Source: Gymnothorax reevesii (lineage: Eukaryota > Chordata > Actinopteri > Anguilliformes > Muraenidae). Taken from it: a DNA stretch of 64,000 nt. Under the pieces are notes generated by a model. The model had not been told where the DNA came from and did no database searches. It worked only from the letters and a program-made list of their open reading frames with translations. The position numbers and the translations under genes were made by a program. Below, one piece after another: positions 24,001-33,636 of this stretch. Each line of letters opens with the position of its first letter. Positions within the stretch are counted from its first letter, which is position 1. The stretch lies in contig CM056576.1 of NCBI GenBank assembly GCA_029721435.1, forward strand, positions 120,517,166 to 120,581,165, written 5' to 3'.

Positions 24001-27000
24001 TCACCGGCGGAGCACGCACGAAAAACGCACCTTCGGCGTCACTATCGCTTCGGTTCAGCGCATATAAAAAGCGGTGAACGACGGGAGTTCCTCAGTACCT
24101 TTCGCCAATCAAGAACACTTCAAGAGATGCCACCCAGGAAAGCTCGCTTGCCCTCAAAGACAAGGGTGCAGAAGAAGAAAGCTGCTGAAGAAGAAGTTCT
24201 GCAGCAGGAACACCATAACATCTCTTCTTTGAGGGTTCATAGTGATATGGACCCCTTTGCAGCAAGGTCTGGAATGGCAAAAGTGCCCGAAATGGCTGCT
24301 TTTATATGCCAAAATACATATGTGAGTTGTCAGTGGTTCGTCAGTGGAACATCAGTGAATCATCAGTTTTCTGTCAGTCAGTCGTGCGTCGGAAATGCGT
24401 CACTCGTCAGTGGATGTGCGTCGTTATGCGTTTTCCGTCAGTGATATGTCAGTTATTCGTCAGTTTTATAATTGATTGTCAGTGGATGTCAGTGGAATGA
24501 ATGTGATAAGTGCGCGTTTCATGCGTGATATGAACATGGGGCATCAGTGGACGGACGTGGACGTGCGCGGATTCAAACCAGTTCTGACGCATAAGCACTG
24601 ACGGCCGACGAGTGTCCCGCGCATAGTTACGCATACTCGACGCATAAACTACGCATGCCGACTCATGAATTACGCACACCAACGCGCAGTTGTGCGTCGG
24701 AAAATTTTTGAACCGTTCAAAACTCAAAATCACGCACAAACCGCCTTCGACGCACATCCACTTACAATAACTGACAGTCCACGTTCGTTCCACCTACGAA
24801 TTACGCATACGACGTACGCTCCGCGCAGAAACGAAAATCTGTGCGTAATTCATGCGTAATTCATGCGTTTTCGCTGTGTGACTGGGCCTTAAGCGAAGGC
24901 ATATACTGGAACCTAGGTCGAGAAAAATGAAATACTGGCCTATATCATCTATTAGACCAAACTGTCAACCGGAAGAGAATCAATGGGAACTCAAGGATCT
25001 GTGGGCCAGCATAATTGTTTGCTATTTGCCTTTAGTAATACAATAGATTTGCTAGTATCCAAATACTAATAATTATATGAATAACCTTCATAGTTGCTCA
25101 ATGGGCTATGTCCCGCTTCTGGTACTTTGTTCGGATACATGAACTGAAAAGTTGTTGTGCTACCATCCAATTAACAATCATCAAATGCAAAGAACCCGAA
25201 GCAGGTGTCATGCTACACCTGGCCTTTCATATTTATTGGATGTTTGCAAGGAATAAAGGGCTGAATCTGGTCATTTTCCAGTCTTTAAGGTTCTGGTCCT
25301 AGACCTAAAACAGGAAATGTGATACTGGAAAAGGTATGGCCGGAAGTAGATGGCCAGCATCACCTGTTTGATCGGACTGCACAGTCAGGTCCATAAGTAT
25401 CATTTTGGCTCTATGACCCATTACAGTGGATTTAAAATTCAACAATCAAAATATGCTTTCAGCTTTTCAACTCGAGATTCAACTTTAATGTAAAGGTTTT
25501 GTCAAAAATATTGCATGAACTATATAGGAATTACAAACATTTTCATAAATGACCCCCCAAGGGACTCAAAAGTAATTATAAAGTGGTGCCAGGCACAACA
25601 AACCCCGCCCCTCGCACATACTTTGACCTACTTTTCCGAAATTCAATATGCATCTATTCTGGGTCAGTGGCAATCCCTAAACCGAATTTGGGTTGAATCT
25701 GGCCATCAGTTTTGCTGCTAAAGTCTTAACAAACACTCAAACAAACAGAGAAACAAATCGAACCAAAAACAATACCCCTTGCCCTCACCCTTTGGAAGGA
25801 GTGGGGTAAAAATTGAAATCATCATGATTTTATTTGTAATTTTAAGTGCCTGGTTGCAAATCCTTTGAAATCATGACTGGCTGAAGTGTGAACATTAACA
25901 CATCACCAGATGCTTAGTTTCTTCCCTGGTGATGCTCTGCCAGGTCTTCACTGCAGCTGTTTTCAGTTCCTGCTTATTCTTGGGGTGTTTTGCATTCTGA
26001 TTATTTTCAGCAAATGATATACATGCTCCACTGGATCCATGTCAGGTGATTTACTGGGAAATTATTGAACATTCCACCTCTTCACCTCATGATGATGTTC
26101 CAGGTCTGTTCAGGCTTTTAGAAGTTTCATTGTGAAGTCAAATGTGGACTCCCAGCTTTGGAGGCTCATCTGTGGTTTGCAACGTGGAGAAAACCGTATT
26201 TTCTTTCATTCACATAGATTGTACACACTGACACGGATCGGTTTATGGTTTTGCTAAAGAATCATTTTTTCTTGTTGCTGATTTTTTCAGGACAAATTTT
26301 GATTAATTTTTTATATTTGGAGTTTGGAGTGAGATTAACCAAATACACCAAAAAGTACATTTTTCTACGGCCGATCTTAACCAGGGATGCCTGTATTCGT
26401 GGAGCTGACGGCATGTTAATTTCAACTACAATCTTCTGTGGTATAACAGTAAGTTTTCCAACTTCCAAATATGCATTTGAAATATCTATTTGAAGTCTTT
26501 TATCATAAAATGAAAAATACTGGGCACTGGGCCACTTACACGATTTGTGTATTATAATTAACCCATATCCCAACTAGAGGCATTCCAAGAGTGCAAGTCT
26601 CTGCCAAGCAACAGTCAAAATCTTGCTGAGTGAACATTGCTCATGAGAAATTTAAGCAATCTGCAACAAAGGATTTCGAGATGGTCGCTGTGGTGACCAA
26701 ATTGTTTGACCGATCGTGGTCAACAACAATCGAGTCCATCCCTGATGTAATAGTGACCCACCCACCAAATTCCAGAGATATCTGCTCATCACTTTCTGAG
26801 TTATCTTGTACACAAACAGACAGACAGACAAACCACCGCTGGCAAAGACATGACCTCCTTGGCAGTGGTAATAAAACCTTGATTCAAAACATTGCAACTG
26901 TCGGAAAAACTTAAAATGCTTACTCTGTTTACATGTAACATTTTCAATGGTTAAAAAAAGTCCTGCTTGAAAGTTTGATCTTTCTATTATGTTGCTGACG

Positions 27001-28270
27001 GTATGCCTCACTCAGAATTTAGTAAAGAGAGGTGAACCAGCAAGCTTTTAACACTCTGCCAAGCTTGGGGGACCATGTTTGCGGTTTAAAGTAAGCTGGT
27101 TTTGTGCAGTTTGATGGGACACATGGCTCCATTTCAGCCATGTTCAAAGCAAAGATTTCCTTCTCTGCCGTCCCCTTGGCATTTTAACAATTGTGACTGC
27201 CGTTGGATGCAGAGAGGCCCAGACAATCAGGCAGGGGCAGTGTGGTTTTCATTCAGGTCACGGCCTCTCCATGTCCTAGCATTCACACCATTAACGACCT
27301 CACATAAAAACATCCCACCACTGCTGCACAGGCACTAGATTCCAACCAGCAGTAGCTGCACAGCCATTGACCAAAATACAAAGAAAAAATAATCAAGCGC
27401 ATTACAGCCCCTGGCACACAGCTATCTAAACGGCAACATGGCCATCTTGGAACGCGGAAAATCACTGTGTAACAATCACTGGCCACCGGCTATTTGTTGA
27501 ACTAAAAACCCTCTGAGCATCTCTGTCGTATATAGCATAGTTCACCATAAGAGGAAGAGTTACTTCAGCTGTTGTATTTCCACTCCTTTCACATCAGTGC
27601 TTAAAACACAGAATTTGATTTCAAGCTCTGATTAATCAGTTGTCCTCTCATAGCTGTCTGACTGAAATAAATTGTACAATTTGGGAAATAATGAGCACCA
27701 ATGATACAGAGTCAAAACGTAAGAACCGAGTATGTATGGTTTTGGGAAATGTTAGGCAAAAGACAAGTTAAGGTCATCTGGATTGTCAACAGATATCAGG
27801 TGTGGTATTTCATCATTTTCTAAGAATACGAACAAAATGTATTCAAAATGGATTTCTCCCTCAGTCTCTTAAAACTGTTTTCGTCGAGCCAGACGGTCAG
27901 CACAAGGTGAGGAAGTGTTTGTTAAACAAGGCACCCTCGACTGTATACATTCCATGAACAGCAACACACTCAAGAAGTCAAATATTTCACAGCACTCATG
28001 CCACAACACTCTAATGCTACAATGTCAGTCACTGTCTTCTTGTGTTGACGCTCTTACCAGTTTTGATGTCCTCCTTGGTGTCTTCAGATTTGTTAGTTTA
28101 TGAAGAAGAAATCGGTGGGTCGAGATTGGAGGCAGGGAGCTTGCTAGAAGTGCTGTGGATCTTTTGGACTTGGGTGAGGAAGGGTCAGTCGCATCCTGCC
28201 TCAGGTCCTCTTCGCAGATAATCTCTCTCTCTTGCCGCCTATGCTTCCGTCCCTCCACTGTGGTTGCCAT
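18024..28270 (-). CDS. Phospholipid scramblase family protein, eight coding exons
   Basis: Exons in transcript order: 28270-28058, 23239-22873, 22520-22446, 22051-21859, 20793-20682, 18440-18341, 18258-18200 and 18050-18024 (1146 nt, 381 residues, stop TAA 18026-18024). Phases join cleanly throughout. Residues from about 170 form a scramblase (tubby-like barrel) domain: QLYVAVEESSCLCLHCCGPA, FERPLRVDACCLGCC, WSMFTPLFEI, GPCCPCRC, then GERIGRIWKKWPG. A single C-terminal hydrophobic helix (KVLLLAATFLL) ends in NHMFFEMS, as in scramblases. Cysteine clusters (CCLGCC, CCPCRC) are possible palmitoylation sites. Family members move phospholipids across membranes or act as membrane-tethered regulators in a calcium-dependent way. 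The N-terminal 190 residues lack the usual proline-rich repeats and are unlike members I know. Joining the 28 kb exon is supported by its Met start, donor and phase, but the ATG at 23236 is an alternative start. Two short C-terminal exons (59 and 27 nt) are easily missed. Orthology to a named plscr gene is not decided. Confidence 0.85.
18724..20327 (-). mobile_element. Tc1/mariner element, family A copy 1
   Basis: TA flanks at 18722-18723 and 20328-20329. Long inverted ends carry GAAGTTGGCACGTTATGT (left) and its complement form (..ATGCCAACTTCACTGG) at the right. The minus strand holds a transposase in two open stretches. The N-terminal part is at 20114-19725 (helix-turn-helix blocks NNIPQRAFARNLGISSSTV, GEITARKRQGRKP). 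The C-terminal part is at 19391-18942 (FQQDNAKPH, then [13 protein letters not shown]), where the D to E spacing is 34, as in DD34E Tc1 proteins. The middle is frameshifted, so the copy is inactive. It lies in the scramblase intron between the 20682 and 18440 exons. Confidence 0.92.
20884..21092. mobile_element. piggyBac-like TTAA MITE, 209 bp
   Basis: TTAA occurs at 20884-20887 and 21089-21092. Terminal inverted repeats are TTAACCCCTTTGCGCAGA and TTAACCCCTCTGCGCAGA, 17 of 18 matching. It is non-coding and sits in a scramblase intron only 90 bp upstream (in transcript sense) of the 20793-20682 exon. Confidence 0.75.
23745..24889. mobile_element. 1.1 kb inverted-repeat element with TAA duplication and dense short repeats
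   Basis: Ends read AGGCCCAGTCACACAGC and the exact inverted complement GCTGTGTGACTGGGCCT, flanked by TAA at 23742-23744 and 24890-24892. A 3-bp TAA duplication would fit the PIF/Harbinger superfamily, but that is an inference. Both arms are packed with degenerate 8-12-bp motifs (acgcacgaatcac, cgcatgaatc, gtcagtggatg, gcgtaattcatgcgt) that are mirror-related between arms. A central block at about 24085-24300 differs in composition and opens with ATG CCACCCAGGAAAGC. It may be captured sequence or a transposase remnant, and I do not recognise it. The element lies in scramblase intron 1. Confidence 0.65.
25382..26250 (-). mobile_element. Decayed Tc1/mariner remnant, interrupted by another repeat
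   Basis: It begins 'cagtcaggtccataagtat', a start I recognise from fish Tc1 copies. It continues with matching blocks ('gatgctctgccaggtcttcactgcag', 'gctccactggatccatgtcaggtg'). About 240 bp from 25580 to 25820 do not fit and look like a separate insertion ('gggtcagtggcaatccctaaaccg'). No open transposase frame remains. The far end is uncertain. Confidence 0.5.
26585..26880 (-). repeat. Interspersed repeat, minus-oriented copy (CAGGGAGGT family)
   Basis: Inverted relative to 13131-13380: 'ccaagagtgcaagtct', 'aatagtgacccacccacc', 'gagttatcttgtacacaaacag', 'cagacagacagacaaacc', 'atgacctccttggcagtgg'. It lies in scramblase intron 1. Confidence 0.5.
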
Positions 28271-28938
28271 CCCAACAGGCCGGACCTTCCTATTGTTGGA
28301 GAAAACTGGCCTCAGTCATCCGTAAAATCGAGTCTCCATTGAGGAGAGCTGGGGATGGGAGCCCCCACACCAACCTGCTTCCTTATGTTCGGATGTTGTT
28401 ATTGCTGTAATCCTGATTGGAATTTTGGACCGAACCTGATCAACAGACATCTTCCAACTGCATCCTATATGAACATCCTAAAATCCCGATAGGTTCCTAT
28501 TGCAGATGGGGTTTCATTATATAGCCTTGGGCCCATTACGTCACATATACATAGCAGCTTTAAATTTCTTTTTTACAACTGCATTTATGTTATTTATATA
28601 TCTCCAGTTAATTCAGTTTTATTACTTTTCCCATGGATTCAATGGCAGTGTCCTTCCACGTTGTGAAAAAGTCTTCGCCCTCTTCTCGATTTCCGCTATT
28701 TTTCACTTGTCACATTTAAATGTTTCAGATCATCCAACTGTTTTTTAAAATAAAATGAAGATGACATGCAAAAAATAAAATGCAGCTTTTAAGTGATCAT
28801 TTCATTCATTGAAGGTAAAGACTTTTTCAAAACCTGTATTACCCATGAGAAACAAAAAATTTGACCCGCTAAACCTTATAAATGGCTGTGCCGTCTTTGG
28901 CGGCAACAATTGCAGTGAAGCATTTGCAATATCTTTTA

Positions 28939-30537
28939 CAAAACCCCAAACCAGTGAAGTTGGCACGTTATGTAAATCGTAGATAAAAACAGAATACAAT
29001 GATTCGCAAATGCTTTTCAACTTATATTCAATTTAATACACTGCAAAGACAAGATTTTTAATGTTCAAACTGAGAAACTTTTTTTTTTTTGCAAATAATC
29101 ATTAACTTAGAATTTAAAGGCAGCAACACATTGCAAAAAAGTTGGCACAGGGGCCTTTTTACCACTGTGTTACATCGCCTTTCCTTTTAACGACACTCAG
29201 TAAACGTTTGGGAACTGAGGAGACCAATTTTTGAAGCTTTTCAGGTGGAACTCTTTCCCATTCTTGCTTGATGTACAGCTTATGTTGTTCAACAGTCCCG
29301 GGTCTCCGTTGTCCTTTTTTACGCTTCATAATGCGCCACACATTTTCAATGGGACACAGGTCTGGACTACAGGCCGGCCAGTCTAGTACCCGCACCCTTT
29401 TACTACGGAGCCATGCTGTTGTAACAGGTGCGGAATGTGGCTTGGCATTGTCTTGCTGAAATAAGCAGGGGCGTCCATGAATAAGATTTTGCTTGGATGG
29501 CAACATATGTTGCTCCAAAACCTGTATGTACCTTTCGGCATTAATGGTGCCTTCACATATGTGTAAGTTGCCCATGCCTTGGGCACTAATACACCCCCAT
29601 ACCATCACAGATGCCGGCTTTTGAACTTTGCGCCTATAACAGTCCGGATGGTTCTTTTCCTCTTTGGTCCGGAGGACACGACGTCCACAGTTTCCAAAAT
29701 CAATTTAAAATGTGGACTCGTCAGACCACAGAACACTTTTCCACTTTGCATCAGTCCATCTTAGATGAGCTTGGGCCCAGCGAAGCCGGCGGCGTTTCTG
29801 GGTGCAGTTGATAAATGGCTTTCGCTTTGCATTGTAGAGTTTTAACTTGCACTTGCAGATGTAGCGACGAACTGTAGTTACTGACAGTGGTTTTCTGAAG
29901 TGTTCCTGTGGTGATGTCCTTTACACACTGATGTCGATTTTTGATGCAGTCCCGCCTGAGGGATCGAAGGTCATGGGCATTCAATGTTGGTTTTCGGCCT
30001 TGTCACTTAACGTGCAGTGATTTCACCTGATTCTCTGAACCTTTTGACGATATTACGGACCGTAGATGATGAAATCTCTAAATTTCTTGCAATAGCTCGT
30101 TGAGGAATGTTGTTTTTAAACTGTTCGACAATCAGCTCACGCATTTGTTCACTAAGTGGTGACCCTTGCCCCATCCTTGTTTGTGAATGACTGAGCATTT
30201 CAGGGAAGCTGCTTTTATACCCAATCATGGCACCCACCTCTTCCCAATTAGCCCGTTCACCTGTGGGATGTTCCAAATAAGTTTTTGATGAGCATTCCTC
30301 AACTCTCTCAGTCTTTTTTGCCACTTGTGCCAGCTTTTTTGAAACATGTTGCAGGCATCAAATTCCAAATGAGCTAATATTTTCAAAAAATTACAAAGTT
30401 CACCTGTTCGAACATTAAGTAACTTGTCTTTGCAGTGTATTCAATTGAATATAGGTTGAAAAGGATTTGCAAATCATTGTATTCTGTTTTTATTTACGAT
30501 TTACACAACGTGCCAACTTCACTGGTTTTGGGGTTTG
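28939..30537 (-). mobile_element. Tc1/mariner element, family A copy 2, nested
   Basis: TA at 28937-28938 and 30538-30539. Ends carry CCAGTGAAGTTGGCACGTTA and the complement ..AACGTGCCAACTTCACTGG. The minus-strand transposase is broken into 30324-30007 (N-terminal DNA-binding part), about 29984-29751, and 29608-29159 (catalytic part with QQDNAKPH and SPIENVW). It is highly similar to the copy at 18724 across the whole length, in the same orientation. It is inserted inside the older element 28646-31917. Confidence 0.92.
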
Positions 30538-31574
30538 TACATTTCTATGGAAAAATTTTGGCCCACTCATATTAGCAGAATTGCTGGAATTGGACACATT
30601 GGAGGGGATAACTGCTTGTGTAAGGACATGCCACAGCATTCCAAACAGATTCTGTGCAGGACTATAGGCCACTCGAAAACCTTCATTTTCTTTCTTTCAA
30701 TGGTGGAATTACTGGTGTGTTTCAAATCATTGTCCCACTGTGCTTGCGTTTCAGTCACAAACTGATGGACAGATTCTCCAACAGGATTTTCTGGTAGAGA
30801 GCAGAATTCATGGTTCCGTCAATTATGGTGTCACCAAGCTTCTGAAGCCGCAAACTGCTCAGGCCATCACACCTCCACAGCTGTGTTTGACTGTTGGTAT
30901 GATGTTCTCATAGTGGAATGCTGTGTTAGCTTTACGTCGGATGTAACGAGACCCATGTTTTCCAAAAAGTTCCACTTTTCGTTCATCAATCCACAGAATA
31001 TTATCCCAAAAGTCTTAAGGTTCAGTGGCATTTTTTTTTTTTGGAAAATGTGAGTCGAGCCTTTTATGTTTGTTTTGGTCACCAGTGGTTTTCACCCTGC
31101 AGCTTTCTCATGGATGCCATTTTTTGCCCAGTTTCCTATTGTGGAAATGTGAACCAAGAACTTAACTGAGGCAAGTGAGACCTTCAGTTCTTTACATGTT
31201 AGTCTGGCTTCTTTTTTGACCCCCTGGATGAGTTTTCGATGCGTGCTTCGAGGCACTTTAGTAGGCTAACCATTACTGGGAAAATTCAACAGCTTTTAAG
31301 TTTTTACTGCTTGTACATAATAGCCCTCACCATGGTTCACTGGAGTTTAAGAGCCTTAGAAATTGCTTTGTTACCCTATTCAGACGGATCTTGGTCAATG
31401 ACCTTGTATCCCATCCGTTCTTGAATTTATTTAGATTGTGGCACCATGTGCCATTTTTTGCCTACTTCACATTCTCAGACAGGATCTGTTTGGATTCATC
31501 AGGGCTGGCAGTAATCATGCCTGTGTGTGCTCAGTGACACAGAACCCAGTTATCAATTAACTTTGCTGAACTGG

Positions 31575-31697
31575 GGTGCGTTTCCCAAAATCACAGATGC
31601 TAACTTTCATAGTTTTCATAACTTCATTGACTGTGAATGGACAAACTGTGTAAAATGCTAACTTAGTTAGCGATTACGATTTTGGGAAACGCACACC
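31575..31697. mobile_element. Short foldback MITE (GCGTTTCCCAAAATC ends)
   Basis: Starts GGTGCGTTTCCCAAAATC and ends with the complement (GATTTTGGGAAACGCACACC). The interior also pairs (gctaacttt / ttagttagc). Neighbouring sequence reads on from 'tttgctgaactgg' to 'tggttgattttgtgacc', which suggests a short CTGG/TGG overlap at the insertion point. It sits inside the older Tc1. Confidence 0.6.
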
Positions 31698-31917
31698 TGG
31701 TTGATTTTGTGACCACAGGGCTATTTACTTTTTTGCATAGGGTCATGTGTAGCTGGGTGGCTTTTTCCTTCAATGATGAAATCATCTTTTAAAATCTGCA
31801 TTTGGTGTTCAGTTAGGTTTTTTTTTTTACTTTATTGATGGTCTGAAACATGTAACAGTGACAAATGTCCAAAAATAGAAGAAATAATAAATAGTGCACA
31901 TACTTTTTACAGCACTG

Positions 31918-33636
31918 TACCTTCAAATCAAACTTACTACATTCACTTAACAAATTCCTCAATCATTATGATTTACTGCCATCCAGTTTTGCGATACTAG
32001 AGTGCTTTTTTACGAATACTTCCAACTAGCCATTTTCTGCAAACACCAACCCTTGCCACAATAGTGCTAGCAATATTTGCTCCGCCAATAGAGACTGGGA
32101 ACTGAGCAGGGGGCAGGGCAAACAGTGGCTGTTTGGCACTGATAGAAGACCGCAGCAGTTCTCTCTCATTGAATTGCCATTTACGATAAAAGTGTATGAC
32201 CACCACTCTGTACATCATTGTGTGATTTTTTTTTCTTGGTCTCGCAATAAACTTAATTGATGTTAAAGAGCCCTCATTCTTCTCTTTATGCTGCTATGGC
32301 CTGAAGAGCGCGGATTACTCGGCTCCATAAAATAAATGCACAGGAGAACAAAGAAGCCTGGTATAAATTTCCCTTAAAATGTAAAAGATCCAGATAATAA
32401 TCATTTAAGAATAAAGGAAAAACAGTTTTTTTTCCCCCAGCGCATGAATCTGTTCTTTTAAAAAGAACATGCAGCCAATAAGAGCACTCTCATTGCATTG
32501 TTGACGTCTCATACAGCTGAACAGAGTCAAGGGCAGATCAATGAATATGTGGAAATTGGCCTTTATTGACAAAACCAAACAAGAACACAAAAGGGATTTC
32601 AGAGCTGCGTTGTTGTCACTGGATGATCTTTGGTCAGGCAGAAATAAACAGGAATATGTAGATTAGGGCAAGGCTTGGTTTTAATAAATATTTCACTGAA
32701 GATCAAAAGACAGTAAACACAAGACAAAATGCAGTGATTCAGCAAAGGAGAGACTGAGAACAGAAACTTAAATACAGAAGATGATAATTGACGATGAGGT
32801 AAAACAGCTGTGTAGTGCATGGAAAGAGGAAACTGGAGGAGGGGTAACAAATTAACAATGATGAAATAACAGAAATCAATCAACGACACAAGACAGAACC
32901 AGACACAAACAGTTGGATTGCGGGGAAAAACAATCACGGAAACACTTTGGCCTTAACAAACTGATTTCGAGCAGTGCACTATTCAATGAAATATAATCAT
33001 TTGATAAATAAACAGTGACAAAATTAGTCTTAGAAAGTTTGACACTTTGAAACATATTTCATCAGGCTAAGCTGCGATGCATTTTGCATTTTATCCATTC
33101 AAGCAAGAGGTGGTTTACTCAAATATTGTAACTTATGAGAAAATATGACCCCAATATCCTGCCAAGAACAAAAATCTAGCAGTTTAGTCACATGCTACAC
33201 TACTCCTTCATTCAATTTATTTCTAAAGCCACAATATTTTTGAGCGAAGATTAAAAAGACTCACAAAGACAGTGCAAGCATACTAACATGGGTGGATAAC
33301 TCAGGCTTAGATTCACTCAAACCCTTCATGAGAGTAAAATATTTTTGGCCTTGCAAAACCTATAACATGGTTTGTGATTGGCTAAGGTATTTCTTTTGCA
33401 CCAATCATTGGTGACGTTACTGGTTTTGCAAGGACAAGAAAGATTTTGCACATGGCAAAGGTCTCAATCTGTCTGGCCCTCTTCGTACTGTAGGTTTCAA
33501 CACCGATATCATATGAGTTGACCACATTCCGACCTCCGTGTGTTTAAAATCTAACATGATGTCAGTAAGTCTGGCCTTATTTGCTGGTGCACAGTAGTAT
33601 TGGCTGACTTGCAATATGCTGGCAGCAATGCAGATC
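31918..33636. other. Intergenic interval downstream of chrng
   Basis: No coding exon or recognisable element is seen. AT-rich sequence with a TTTATT (AATAAA on the minus strand) at 33216-33221, 416 bp beyond the chrng stop, which could be the chrng polyadenylation signal. Confidence 0.4.
33216..33221 (-). promoter_or_regulatory. Candidate polyadenylation signal for chrng
   Basis: AATAAA on the minus strand, 416 bp after the stop codon. Based on motif and distance only. Confidence 0.25.

Larger units (their letters stand above)
28646..31917. mobile_element. Older Tc1/mariner element split by a younger Tc1 and a MITE
   Basis: The left end starts CAGTGTCC.. followed by 'gtgaaaaagtcttcgccctc' and 'ttaaatgtttcagatcatc'. 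The right end is '..tactttttacagcactg' with TA at 31918-31919. The two halves join across 28939-30537: the left half stops at 'gcatttgcaatatcttt', the right half resumes at 'catttctatggaaaaattttgg'. The related copy at 42914 runs continuously through this junction ('gtcatttacatggctgtggaggaatttggg'). No intact transposase frame remains. The interval is intergenic between the scramblase and chrng. Confidence 0.75.

Noticed and set aside
24127..24444. Independent protein gene inside the 23745-24889 element
   Set aside because: The frame starts in the central block but runs into the short-repeat arm (GTSVNHQFSVSQS type), with no donor site or known domain. It was not called as a CDS.
23745..24889. 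CRISPR-like array because of many short repeats
   Set aside because: The repeats are degenerate, lack regular spacers and are mirrored around a centre between transposon-like ends, in a vertebrate intron.
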